6,903 nt of DNA from CAUZSN01 sp963582345 (GTDB lineage Bacteria > Planctomycetota > Planctomycetia > Planctomycetales > Planctomycetaceae), in contig CAUZSN010000135.1 in assembly GCA_963582345.1 (NCBI GenBank), positions 1 to 6,903 of the forward strand, in the 5' to 3' direction. Position 1 is the first letter of the stretch. Every line of letters starts with the position of its first letter. The translations under genes were made by a program, and so were the position numbers. The notes beneath the pieces are model-generated. The model searched no databases and was not told the origin of the DNA. It saw nothing but the letters and a program-made list of their open reading frames with translations. This document shows positions 1 through 6,188 of this stretch, one piece after another.

Positions 1-682
1 CAGCGACAACGTCCTCTGACTCCGTTTTCGGGAACAGAACACGATTGAGAGCTGGCAGGAATTCCGCAGCGAATCGCTTCGATGGAGCTTTCTCAACGTC
101 CGAATCTCCATCGAGAATAGGCGTGATGAGATACAGCTTGATTAATGCCGGACGCCCCGCGAATTCTGTCTTGGCCCAGGCTGGACCGGTCCATTCTCCA
201 TTGTCGGCAAAGGTCCAGAAAATACGAAGGTGTTCTGTCATGTGGTGGGTGTTTCTGAGGAATGTCGTGGTGGAAAACTCGGCGCGCGGATTTCCCGGGC
301 CGCAGTCGATTTCATAGGAGTGTGGCTTGCGTTCCATCTCAAATCCGGCACCGACGTAACACCAGTCAGGTGTATGGATGGTGACATGCCGGGCGGTTCC
401 GGAAACGAGATAGACGGAAACCGTTTCACCCGTACGCTTGCTGGTGTAGATCCGCGAAACACACCCCCGACAATTGGATCTCTTGAACTGTTCTTCGTCA
501 TAATCCTGGTCCACCCCTTCCCATTCGCCAACCATATCAGGAACGTTCGCGAGGCGGGAAGTAAAAGCGTCCAGCAATTCTGAGTCGTAGCGTGTCCAGC
601 GTTCACTATACACACCCTGGAAATAGGTCCCAACGACGAGAACTAGTGAAACAACAATTAATGGCAGAAGCATGCGCGTCAT
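1..682 (-). CDS. EpsI-family exosortase-associated protein (C-terminus beyond window)
   Basis: 227 residues are readable with no stop before the left edge, so the C-terminus is missing. The start ATG at 682 has a good AGGTG Shine-Dalgarno at 690-694, 7 nt away. One N-terminal membrane segment (about residues 4-22, LLPLIVVSLVLVVGTY) is followed by a periplasmic domain. Residues 46-56 (NVPDMVGEWEG) match the EpsI-type 'P..hGeW' opening, residues 103-109 (HTPDWCY) match the family signature around its conserved Cys (C108), and LRIFWTF then FAGRPALIKLYL follow as in planctomycete members. EpsI/DUF3485 proteins are encoded beside exosortases or fused to them; their biochemical role is not settled and is probably assistance to exosortase or EPS processing. 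At about 200-230 aa for the family, little is missing. It lies 104 nt after the kinase on the same strand with no convincing terminator, so it is probably co-transcribed. An extra CRGC pair (C71, C74) is unusual. The family call is firm; the function is inferred. Confidence 0.88.
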   Translation of the reverse strand, partial: MTRMLLPLIVVSLVLVVGTYFQGVYSERWTRYDSELLDAFTSRLANVPDMVGEWEGVDQDYDEEQFKRSNCRGCVSRIYTSKRTGETVSVYLVSGTARHVTIHTPDWCYVGAGFEMERKPHSYEIDCGPGNPRAEFSTTTFLRNTHHMTEHLRIFWTFADNGEWTGPAWAKTEFAGRPALIKLYLITPILDGDSDVEKAPSKRFAAEFLPALNRVLFPKTESEDVVA

Positions 683-786
683 TTTTGATCACCTGTTTCT
701 CATTACACCCGGCGAGGATCCAAACCGGATCCCGGCACGAGTACAACCGTATCATGACCGTCCGACAACCGAGCAGACCAGCATCC

Positions 787-3054
787 TTACGCGTCCACAG
801 CTTCTTCGATTTCTCCATTGTCTTCGTAGGCCAACTCCAATTTTCTCTGCCGGAATTCCACACCAGCACCGCTGAGCACAGCACCCATGATGTGCACTCC
901 GACTGCCCGCAAGCGATCACAAGCCTCGTTGACTTTCGGGATGCGACTGACGTCTCGGCGGACAGAAATCAACGCCGTATCGGCGTACTGGCCTAGCAGC
1001 AGCGGATCCGCGCCAACCAGTACGGGTCCCCCATCGACAACGACGAAATCGAAGTCAGATCGAAGTTGTTTGACAACGTTTTGAGCACGTTCGCGAGCAA
1101 GTGCCCGCAAACTGGCCTGGTCACAATATCCAGCGCTGATCAGCGACAATCCCTCAGCAGACACGTGTTGCACGACCTCATCAACGGTTGCTTCATTTCG
1201 GAGCAACTCACAAAAGCCACGACCGAACGGTAATCCAAAAACATAATGTTGTTGCGGGTTGTGTAGATCGCCGTCAACCAATAGGGTCCGACGACCCGAT
1301 CTGGCCAGACTGATGGCTAGTTGCCCGGCGAGTGTCGTTTTGCCCTCTTGCGCCGTCGCGCTGGTGACCATCACGACATTGACCGGATTGTCGCCATTAT
1401 GGCACAATAGAGCAGTACGAATGCTGTCAATGGATTCGATTAGCACGGATTCGAGCGAGCTGCCACGTAGTCCACCGACTGACCACCCGCGACGATCGAG
1501 TGCCGGTAACGACCCGACGACGCGAATCGTTGTTTCCGAGTTGATATCTTCAGGCACATTGACGTGCTTGGACTGATAGTCCCACATAGCCACGCCAAAA
1601 ACGGTGATGCCCATAGCCGCCGCGAAGGCACAACCGAACAAACTGAACCTGAGAATCCAGTCACTGACCTCGGGGACAATCGCAGGCTGGATCACCGAAA
1701 TACGTGGCTTCGTCTTAAGGTTTAGATCCAAAGTGTCCATTTCCTCCGCCACGGTTTCCATCATTTTCATCATGTTTACCAATTCAACTTTGCGTAGCTC
1801 AAGTTCTGCACTGGTACCAATGCTTCTTTCCAGTCTAACCTTTTGCTCAATAAATCGTTCGTTCTGTTGTTTTAGTTGCTCGACGAGCATCATCCGCTCT
1901 GTTTGGAGCATCCCCACCACATCTTTTATCTTTGATTCGTCGAGTCCCCCGTTGCGGCGAATCCGAGCCTCGACGCGTTCCCGCAATTGGGACTTGAGCC
2001 GCTGAACATCGGAGTAAGCCGTTTGCAGTGCAAACTGCAATCGCGGCGATGGAGTCCCACCTCTGACTGTCATCGACCGTTGTTCTTCTTGCGCAAACAC
2101 CAGGCGAGCCTTGGCGTCGGAATACCACGGGTCCATTTCCATATAATCTTCGACCTCAAACTCACTTGGCGTGTACGCCGCCTCAGCACGCCGACCCATT
2201 ACAAGCAGATCCATTTCCACTTGCTGCAGTCTTTCTTGAACATTGTCTCGAGATGACTGCATGCGCATCAGCGAGTCGAACTCGAGTCTATGTTGTAGTC
2301 CTGCCTCTTCTGAATCGGACGACCCGACCTCCTGGGCCAGCCTGCTGATCAGTTCTTGGCTCTCCTTGATATTCTGCATGTTGTTGCGAGACTCCCGCTT
2401 TAGAATATCGAGTCGTTCCAAGTCGGCTTCTCGTTCGGACTGTACAATTTCCTGTAAATACGATTCAACCACCGCGTTGACAATTTTCTCAATCTGATCC
2501 GTGTCTTCCCCCTTCAAGATAACGCTAAGAATCTCTGAATCACCAGGGTTGGACACGCGCAGATGCTCCGCCAACCATTCTGAAGGATCATCCTCGGCTT
2601 TGATCATCGGAAGCTGCGCGATACCCGGTTTACGGAAGGCCGCATTGATCACAAAGGTACTTTTCATGAGCGCTGACTGTGTTTGCTTGAACGTATCATA
2701 ATCTCGCTGGTCGTTTCCGAATAAGCCCTGACTCAAAACCACTTGTTTGTCACGGCGAACACGCACCAACGCTTCGGCTTCGTAGTTCCGCGGGAAAAAG
2801 AAGTACAACAAGCAGACAACAAGTAAGCCCGTGATGAGTCCGAATCCAATCGCCGGCGGCCAACGACGACGCAGGGCATGAATGAGCCGAACCAGATTAA
2901 TTCCCTCGTCACCTGCAGTCCCTTCATTCCAATTGAAACCGCCGGCAGGTGCGGCCGCCAGATGACCTGAAGTAACCGGTACAACAGGCAAGTTGGCCGC
3001 GGAACCATCCAATGGGCGAGAAATATCGTTGTTGTGAGGATCGTTGACTGACAT
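787..3054 (-). CDS. Wzc-like polysaccharide co-polymerase / BY-kinase (tyrosine autokinase)
   Basis: 755 aa, the usual size for a fused Wzz plus bacterial tyrosine kinase. It has a cytoplasmic N-terminus of about 65 residues, TM1 at about 66-87 (ending LLYFFFP), a periplasmic Wzz-type domain to about 200, long heptad-rich coiled coil at about 205-445, then TM2 at about 466-490. The kinase domain follows: a helix like the family's 'EsfRslRTnL' (ESIDSIRTALL, 540-550), Walker A SATAQEGKTT (565-574, K572), Walker A' LLVDGDLHNP (591-600, D594 and D596) and Walker B VVVDGGP (671-677, D674). Such proteins set chain length and gate export of capsule or EPS through a Wza-type channel, cycling by tyrosine phosphorylation. 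The C-terminal tail has one Tyr (Y743) where canonical kinases carry a cluster, and Walker A' has His where Arg is usual. The start at 3054 has AAGGAG at 3066-3071, 11 nt away, and an in-frame TGA lies upstream. A sigma-54-like promoter precedes it. Confidence 0.93.
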   Translation of the reverse strand: MSVNDPHNNDISRPLDGSAANLPVVPVTSGHLAAAPAGGFNWNEGTAGDEGINLVRLIHALRRRWPPAIGFGLITGLLVVCLLYFFFPRNYEAEALVRVRRDKQVVLSQGLFGNDQRDYDTFKQTQSALMKSTFVINAAFRKPGIAQLPMIKAEDDPSEWLAEHLRVSNPGDSEILSVILKGEDTDQIEKIVNAVVESYLQEIVQSEREADLERLDILKRESRNNMQNIKESQELISRLAQEVGSSDSEEAGLQHRLEFDSLMRMQSSRDNVQERLQQVEMDLLVMGRRAEAAYTPSEFEVEDYMEMDPWYSDAKARLVFAQEEQRSMTVRGGTPSPRLQFALQTAYSDVQRLKSQLRERVEARIRRNGGLDESKIKDVVGMLQTERMMLVEQLKQQNERFIEQKVRLERSIGTSAELELRKVELVNMMKMMETVAEEMDTLDLNLKTKPRISVIQPAIVPEVSDWILRFSLFGCAFAAAMGITVFGVAMWDYQSKHVNVPEDINSETTIRVVGSLPALDRRGWSVGGLRGSSLESVLIESIDSIRTALLCHNGDNPVNVVMVTSATAQEGKTTLAGQLAISLARSGRRTLLVDGDLHNPQQHYVFGLPFGRGFCELLRNEATVDEVVQHVSAEGLSLISAGYCDQASLRALARERAQNVVKQLRSDFDFVVVDGGPVLVGADPLLLGQYADTALISVRRDVSRIPKVNEACDRLRAVGVHIMGAVLSGAGVEFRQRKLELAYEDNGEIEEAVDA

Positions 3055-3130
3055 TGGCTCACCATCTCCTTGGGGGAAAGTTAATCAGTTAGGTGCATTA
3101 GTTAGGCACTTCGAATCGATTTATTGTTTC

Positions 3131-3147
3131 CGCAATTGCCGTGCCAA
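3131..3147 (-). promoter_or_regulatory. Predicted sigma-54 (RpoN) -24/-12 promoter for the kinase-EpsI genes
   Basis: Read on the minus strand the site is TTGGCACGGCAATTGCG. It matches the RpoN consensus YTGGCACG-N4-TTGCW at every fixed position except the final W, which is G. The invariant GG (3145-3144) and GC (3133-3132) are separated by exactly 10 nt. Transcription would start near 3120, giving a leader of about 66 nt before the kinase ATG at 3054. It sits in an intergenic gap, on the correct strand and at the correct distance. The caveat is that the same bases can be read as codons of a possible small ORF. RpoN sites with dedicated activators (PrsK/PrsR) are known in PEP-CTERM/exosortase systems of other phyla; carrying that over to this locus is inference. 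Confidence 0.68.
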
Positions 3148-3170
3148 TTCTGGCGTCGTGTCAAGCATGA

Positions 3171-3182
3171 GTCCAATTGGAC
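3171..3182. repeat. 12-bp perfect palindrome upstream of sigma-54 site
   Basis: GTCCAATTGGAC is a perfect palindrome centred about 56 nt upstream of the predicted sigma-54 start and 24 nt upstream of the -24 element. It could be a dimeric regulator site, although RpoN activators usually bind further upstream. A palindrome of this length is expected about once or twice by chance in 7 kb, so only its placement makes it worth noting. Confidence 0.25.
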
Positions 3183-3297
3183 GACTAGACTGGTCCACCA
3201 TCTCTAACGTCTTTGCTATTCATCTTCACACGTTGTAAAAACTCAACCTCTTCATCCACTGACGTTTCGATTTGTCCCACTCGCGTTCAGCTAACTG

Positions 3298-4299
3298 TCA
3301 AACCGTTTTTCCAGAGCGACCAACGGGGTTCGCGCCCAACGGACGTTGAACGCCGCTTACATGCGACACGTTTCTGCTGGTCGGGGGCAACTGACTTGTT
3401 TCGACCACCAATCGTGATAACACCTGCATTACCAAAAAGAGCAGACCCAACGCCATCGGCATCATGATATAGCCTGCCCAGTTGTGGAAAATGTGATTCG
3501 CAATTTCGCTGTCGACCTTCAAGTTGTATAAAACGCCAGTGATCGTGATGCGTATCACGTTGACCAAAATGGCAATCGGTACGGCGCTGGCAACCAGCAC
3601 CAACCGTTCCCACATGGGACGATGCGTGAAAATCATCGCGATGGCCGTCGCCAGCGCAATAAAAATCGTCAACATGCGCAGTCCGCTGCACTGATCAATG
3701 ACACCCAATTCCATATGGTCCAAATTGATCTTATTGCCCACGCGGTAAGCTTCCACACCTAGCGTCTGCAGTGCAAACGTACTCGAATGGGTGGCAAACG
3801 TCTGCAACGGCCGCAAGATCGAATCCACCAAAAATCCTGGCAGTGGAAACATGAATATGAGGAAGGAAACCGGGGCGGCAGCCCAACGCAACGATGCCAG
3901 TCCACCCACAACGATGAACAGCGACAATATACATGTAATAAACGACAGATTGTCGACCGTAAACACGACAAAACGGGTGCCCACCACACGAAACAGAACG
4001 CTCAGCACCATTAAGCCAACACCCAACCAGATGTGGTTGACAGGCGGTTCTTCAAACGATTCTCGTCGGATCCATAGCAGGACAGCCGCGAAGATCGGAA
4101 TCAGGTAGCCGTGGGAATACTGAGGGTTGCGCCAACCCCCGGCGACCGCCTGCAACGAGTTGAGATACAACAGAACGAGTACCACGACCCCCACGCCGAT
4201 GACAATCCATTTGTTGATGTCTCGATCGCTAAAAAAGCTAGCAGCTGCCTTCGTGATCGAGGAAGGTGGCGCCGTTTCGGGATTGGATTCTACCTGCAT
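3298..4299 (-). CDS. xrtU: Exosortase (planctomycete type, XrtU-like)
   Basis: 333 aa from the ATG at 4299. A polytopic membrane protein with about eight hydrophobic segments, the first at residues 30-49. The exosortase triad is present: Cys204 in DQCSGLRML, Arg250 in NVIRIT, and His272 in FHNWAGY. Exosortases are membrane cysteine transpeptidases thought to cleave C-terminal sorting signals of secreted proteins and transfer them to an envelope or matrix acceptor. A hydrophilic tail of about 35 residues follows the last membrane segment. The start at 4299 is chosen because GAGGAA lies 7 nt upstream. The frame stays open to a GTG at 4416 that would add 39 residues, but that codon has no ribosome binding site and the extra residues do not look like family sequence. 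Neighbours (EpsI, BY-kinase, Wza-like lipoprotein) are the standard exosortase/EPS set. The superfamily call is firm; the XrtU subtype is from recall of planctomycete annotation and less sure. Confidence 0.9.
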   Translation of the reverse strand: MQVESNPETAPPSSITKAAASFFSDRDINKWIVIGVGVVVLVLLYLNSLQAVAGGWRNPQYSHGYLIPIFAAVLLWIRRESFEEPPVNHIWLGVGLMVLSVLFRVVGTRFVVFTVDNLSFITCILSLFIVVGGLASLRWAAAPVSFLIFMFPLPGFLVDSILRPLQTFATHSSTFALQTLGVEAYRVGNKINLDHMELGVIDQCSGLRMLTIFIALATAIAMIFTHRPMWERLVLVASAVPIAILVNVIRITITGVLYNLKVDSEIANHIFHNWAGYIMMPMALGLLFLVMQVLSRLVVETSQLPPTSRNVSHVSGVQRPLGANPVGRSGKTV

Positions 4300-4306
4300 G
4301 TCACAT

Positions 4307-4312
4307 TTCCTC
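4307..4312 (-). promoter_or_regulatory. Ribosome binding site deciding the exosortase start
   Basis: GAGGAA on the minus strand ends 7 nt before the ATG at 4299. It is the best Shine-Dalgarno in this region and favours the 333-residue product over the longer GTG-initiated reading frame. Confidence 0.7.
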
Positions 4313-4463
4313 GGAGAGTACTCGGAGCGAACGTCCGCCAGACGAAAGCCGCGAAGGGTGACCAATGACTTGAAACCTTCCGACCGGGCTGACGACTCCA
4401 AGTTGATCAAAATCACACATTTTTCGCGTCAAAGATCAGATGCCTTAACGGTCATGTTCATTC

Positions 4464-4492
4464 ACTCTAAGCAGGCTACTAAAAATTGTCAA
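4464..4492 (-). promoter_or_regulatory. Candidate sigma-70-type promoter for the exosortase gene
   Basis: On the minus strand there is a perfect -35 TTGACA (4492-4487), a 17-nt spacer, and a -10 TAGAGT (4469-4464, 4 of 6 to TATAAT). The predicted start is near 4457, about 158 nt before the exosortase ATG. The -35 forms one arm of an inverted repeat, so a bound protein could block or direct polymerase. Confidence 0.5.
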
Positions 4493-4503
4493 ACAAGTTG
4501 ACA
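4487..4503. repeat. Inverted repeat TGTCAA-N5-TTGACA, candidate operator with back-to-back -35 boxes
   Basis: Perfect 6-bp arms, TGTCAA (4487-4492) and TTGACA (4498-4503), flank the spacer ACAAG. Each arm reads as TTGACA in one direction, so the element offers a -35 box to both divergent genes. The minus-strand side has a fair -10. The plus-strand side has only TACGGG at 17 nt, a poor match. It could be a regulator site or simply paired promoters. Confidence 0.4.
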
Positions 4504-4560
4504 GTGTACCGTAGCAGCTGTACGGGTGATATCGCTGGCGGCAAGCTGGCTGGCAGGACC

Positions 4561-4575
4561 GGCCATACGATGGCC
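4561..4575 (+). repeat. Small stem-loop in the leader of the export gene
   Basis: GGCCAT-ACG-ATGGCC forms a 6-bp perfect stem with a 3-nt loop, about 190 nt before the export lipoprotein ATG. No T-tract follows, so it is not an obvious terminator. It may be an RNA structure or a protein site; chance is possible. Confidence 0.25.
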
Positions 4576-4753
4576 CGTCTCGGACGTTCGTCTTTCCTCC
4601 CCAAACTTGCGGAATTACTGTCGCCCCTGCCCGTCAATTTAATGTTTTTGGTGTGGTTTGCGAAATCGTAGCAAAGAATGTGAGCAACTTTGCCGATTAT
4701 TGCGACTGTGCCGGTCAGAAAGATTTCGGCCACCTTTAGTCAATAAGCCCGAG

Positions 4754-4759
4754 AAGGTG
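4754..4759 (+). promoter_or_regulatory. Ribosome binding site deciding the Wza-like start
   Basis: AAGGTG ends 6 nt before ATG 4766. That start places a lipoprotein signal directly at the N-terminus, whereas the open frame's TTG at 4658 would bury it behind 36 arginine-rich residues. Confidence 0.65.
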
Positions 4760-4765
4760 TTGGAA

Positions 4766-6043
4766 ATGGACATCCGCAGACACTTGCCCACAGGTAGCTG
4801 GCCCACTTTCGCGTTGTGCTTGGTTGCGTTCGCCGGTTGCAAACTGGCAACTCCACCCGGGATGACCCAATCGCTAGACTTGAGCAGCGAATTACGCAAC
4901 GAGTTGCAAGCCGACTCCCACAGGCGGAAGACTCCCGCCAAGCAAAAACGCGAAGGAATCAAAGACAGCAGGACAGTCAACGATGGTAACGTGAAGCAAG
5001 CAAGTTTTGCCGAGCACGAGCGGTTGGGCATCCATGTTGACCTTTCCGCGAATCCCGTTCCTAGCGAACACCTCACTGAATCGCCCAGCTTGCGCTTGTC
5101 GACGCCAGATAAAGAGCCTCCCAAGGAACTTGCCAAAATGGCGTTGCCCAAATACCGAGTGGAGGCGCCGGACATCTTGATCATCGACGTCCTCCGCTTG
5201 GTTCCGAAGTCACCGTATCTAATTCAACCATTTGACGTCCTCGAAATCGTCGCCCCAGGGTCGAATCCGGACTTTCCGCTAGCCGATTTTTTTCAGGTCG
5301 AACCCAACGGAAGCGTGAACCTGGGTGCGCTTTATGGCTCGGTTAAAGTAATGGGAAAGACAATCCGTGAAGCTCGAGATGCGATCGTCCAAGAACTCGT
5401 AAACGAACTTACCTCGCCTCAAGTTTCGGTGTCTTTGGCTCAAATCGCTGGCCAGCAGGCAATCGCTGGTGAACATCTTGTTGGCCCGGACGGGTACCTC
5501 AATCTCGGTACCTACGGCAGCGTATACATTAACGGTATGACGCTCGAAGAAGCGCGCGAAACGATCGAGACACATCTGAGCGAGTTTCTCGAGAAACCCA
5601 AAATCTCGATTGACGTGTTTGCGTACAACAGCAAAGTCTACTACGTGATTGTCGAAGGTGCCGGATTCGGTGACGGCGTGATCCGACTGCCTATCACGGG
5701 CAATGAAACTGTTCTGGACGCCATGGCTCTGATCGGAGGCACGCAACGGCAGTCCAACAAGCGCAAGATGTGGATCGCTCGCCCCGCACCAAGTGGAGTC
5801 GGCTGCGACCAGATTCTACCCATCGACTGGGTGGCGATTACCAAGGGCGGTTCTACCCAAACCAACTACCAGGTTCTTCCCGGTGATCGTATTTTCATTG
5901 CCGAAGACAAGTTCATCCTCCTGGATGGCACGATCGCCAAGGTCACCGCTCCGTTCGAGCGACTCTTTGGAAGCGCGCTATTGGGTGCGCAAACGGTTCA
6001 GCTGTTACAGAGATTTCCAGAGGGACGGTTTATACCGTACTAA
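4766..6043 (+). CDS. Wza-like polysaccharide export outer-membrane lipoprotein
   Basis: 425 aa. Residues 1-25 are a lipoprotein signal with lipobox FAGC (C25). Lys at +2 is compatible with outer-membrane sorting. A polar linker of about 100 residues follows, then the Poly_export core: YRVEAPD (from residue 130), YLIQPFDVLEI (151-161), and two consecutive related units, EPNGSVNLG...GKTIREARDAI and GPDGYLNLG...GMTLEEARETI (about 179-285), then a third SLBB-like region (YYVIVEGAG onward, from about 292) ending in YQVLPGDRIFI (368-378). The C-terminal FERLFGSALLGAQTVQLLQR resembles the amphipathic helix that builds the Wza outer-membrane barrel. Wza-type octamers carry polysaccharide across the outer membrane in contact with the Wzc-type kinase, which is encoded nearby on the other strand. 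ATG 4766 is favoured by AAGGTG 6 nt upstream and by the lipobox. The long linker and twin 'xPxD' motifs differ from enteric Wza. Confidence 0.92.
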   Translation: MDIRRHLPTGSWPTFALCLVAFAGCKLATPPGMTQSLDLSSELRNELQADSHRRKTPAKQKREGIKDSRTVNDGNVKQASFAEHERLGIHVDLSANPVPSEHLTESPSLRLSTPDKEPPKELAKMALPKYRVEAPDILIIDVLRLVPKSPYLIQPFDVLEIVAPGSNPDFPLADFFQVEPNGSVNLGALYGSVKVMGKTIREARDAIVQELVNELTSPQVSVSLAQIAGQQAIAGEHLVGPDGYLNLGTYGSVYINGMTLEEARETIETHLSEFLEKPKISIDVFAYNSKVYYVIVEGAGFGDGVIRLPITGNETVLDAMALIGGTQRQSNKRKMWIARPAPSGVGCDQILPIDWVAITKGGSTQTNYQVLPGDRIFIAEDKFILLDGTIAKVTAPFERLFGSALLGAQTVQLLQRFPEGRFIPY

Positions 6044-6071
6044 AGCGGCATGTCTAGCTGCCTGAAGCGAT

Positions 6072-6099
6072 TTGCCTTTCTGGATATTGTGGCTAGAAT
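6072..6099 (+). promoter_or_regulatory. Candidate sigma-70-type promoter for the small secreted protein
   Basis: TTGCCT (6072-6077, 4 of 6), a 16-nt spacer and TAGAAT (6094-6099, 5 of 6) lie in the 145-nt gap after the export gene. The predicted start near 6106 gives a leader of about 80 nt. This suggests the small gene can be expressed on its own, although readthrough from upstream is not excluded because no clear terminator lies between the genes. Confidence 0.4.
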
Positions 6100-6188
6100 A
6101 CTAGTTGTACAGTGCCACTTTATGTCATAAAAACGATACTGAAACCTAAACCTGCACACATCCATGCCACCATAGGAAGGTTCGTGAA

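Larger units (their letters stand above)
3121..3297 (-). pseudogene. Possible small ORF remnant broken by two compensating frame changes
   Basis: Starting right after the exosortase stop, in the same frame, the sequence reads QLAEREWDKSKRQ (3297-3259). That frame then runs into TGA. The neighbouring frame carries SVDEEVEFLQRVKM (to 3221), after which the original frame resumes as IAKTLEMVDQSSRPIGLMLD and continues TTPELARQLRKQ to TAA at 3121. Spliced together, these give a plausible helical, charged peptide of about 55-60 aa. I see no start codon with a ribosome binding site. As it stands, only a 26-codon ATG ORF (3121-3201) and a 31-codon GTG ORF (3185-3280) exist. It could be a decayed gene, a sequence-error artefact, or chance. 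I do not recognise the peptide. The 3' part overlaps the sigma-54-like site. Confidence 0.25.
4300..4765. other. Divergent intergenic region between exosortase and export lipoprotein genes
   Basis: 466 nt with no gene I can support on either strand. It contains the exosortase promoter candidate and its roughly 158-nt leader on the left side, a TGTCAA/TTGACA inverted repeat near the middle, and a leader of over 200 nt for the plus-strand gene that holds a small stem-loop. The short open frames here have non-ATG starts, lack ribosome binding sites and have unremarkable composition. I see no match to a known riboswitch or tRNA. Confidence 0.6.

Noticed and set aside
716..732. GGATCC-AAACC-GGATCC inverted repeat between kinase and EpsI genes
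   Set aside because: Six-bp arms that are each self-palindromic and no T-tract after it; not convincing as a terminator.
1604..2005. Plus-strand open frames of 100 codons or more lying over the kinase gene
   Set aside because: They are antisense shadows of a well-supported 755-residue protein, with biased low-complexity composition.
4300..4416. Extension of the exosortase to a GTG at 4416 (39 more residues)
   Set aside because: No Shine-Dalgarno at the GTG, extra residues do not look like an exosortase N-terminus, and a strong GAGGAA site serves the ATG at 4299.
4536..4551. Second sigma-54-like site, TGGCGGCAAGCTGGCT, plus strand
   Set aside because: GG-N10-GC spacing is right but the ACG of the -24 element is lost and the -12 element is TGGC rather than TTGC.
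4479..4733. Short open frames of 61-84 codons on both strands in the divergent region
   Set aside because: Non-ATG starts or no ribosome binding site, overlap with each other, no recognisable protein character.
4658..4765. Extension of the Wza-like protein to TTG 4658
   Set aside because: It would place 36 Arg-rich residues before the lipoprotein signal; ATG 4766 has its own ribosome binding site.
6044..6070. GGCA...TGCC hairpin after the export gene as a terminator
   Set aside because: Four-bp stem, eight-nt loop, no T-run.
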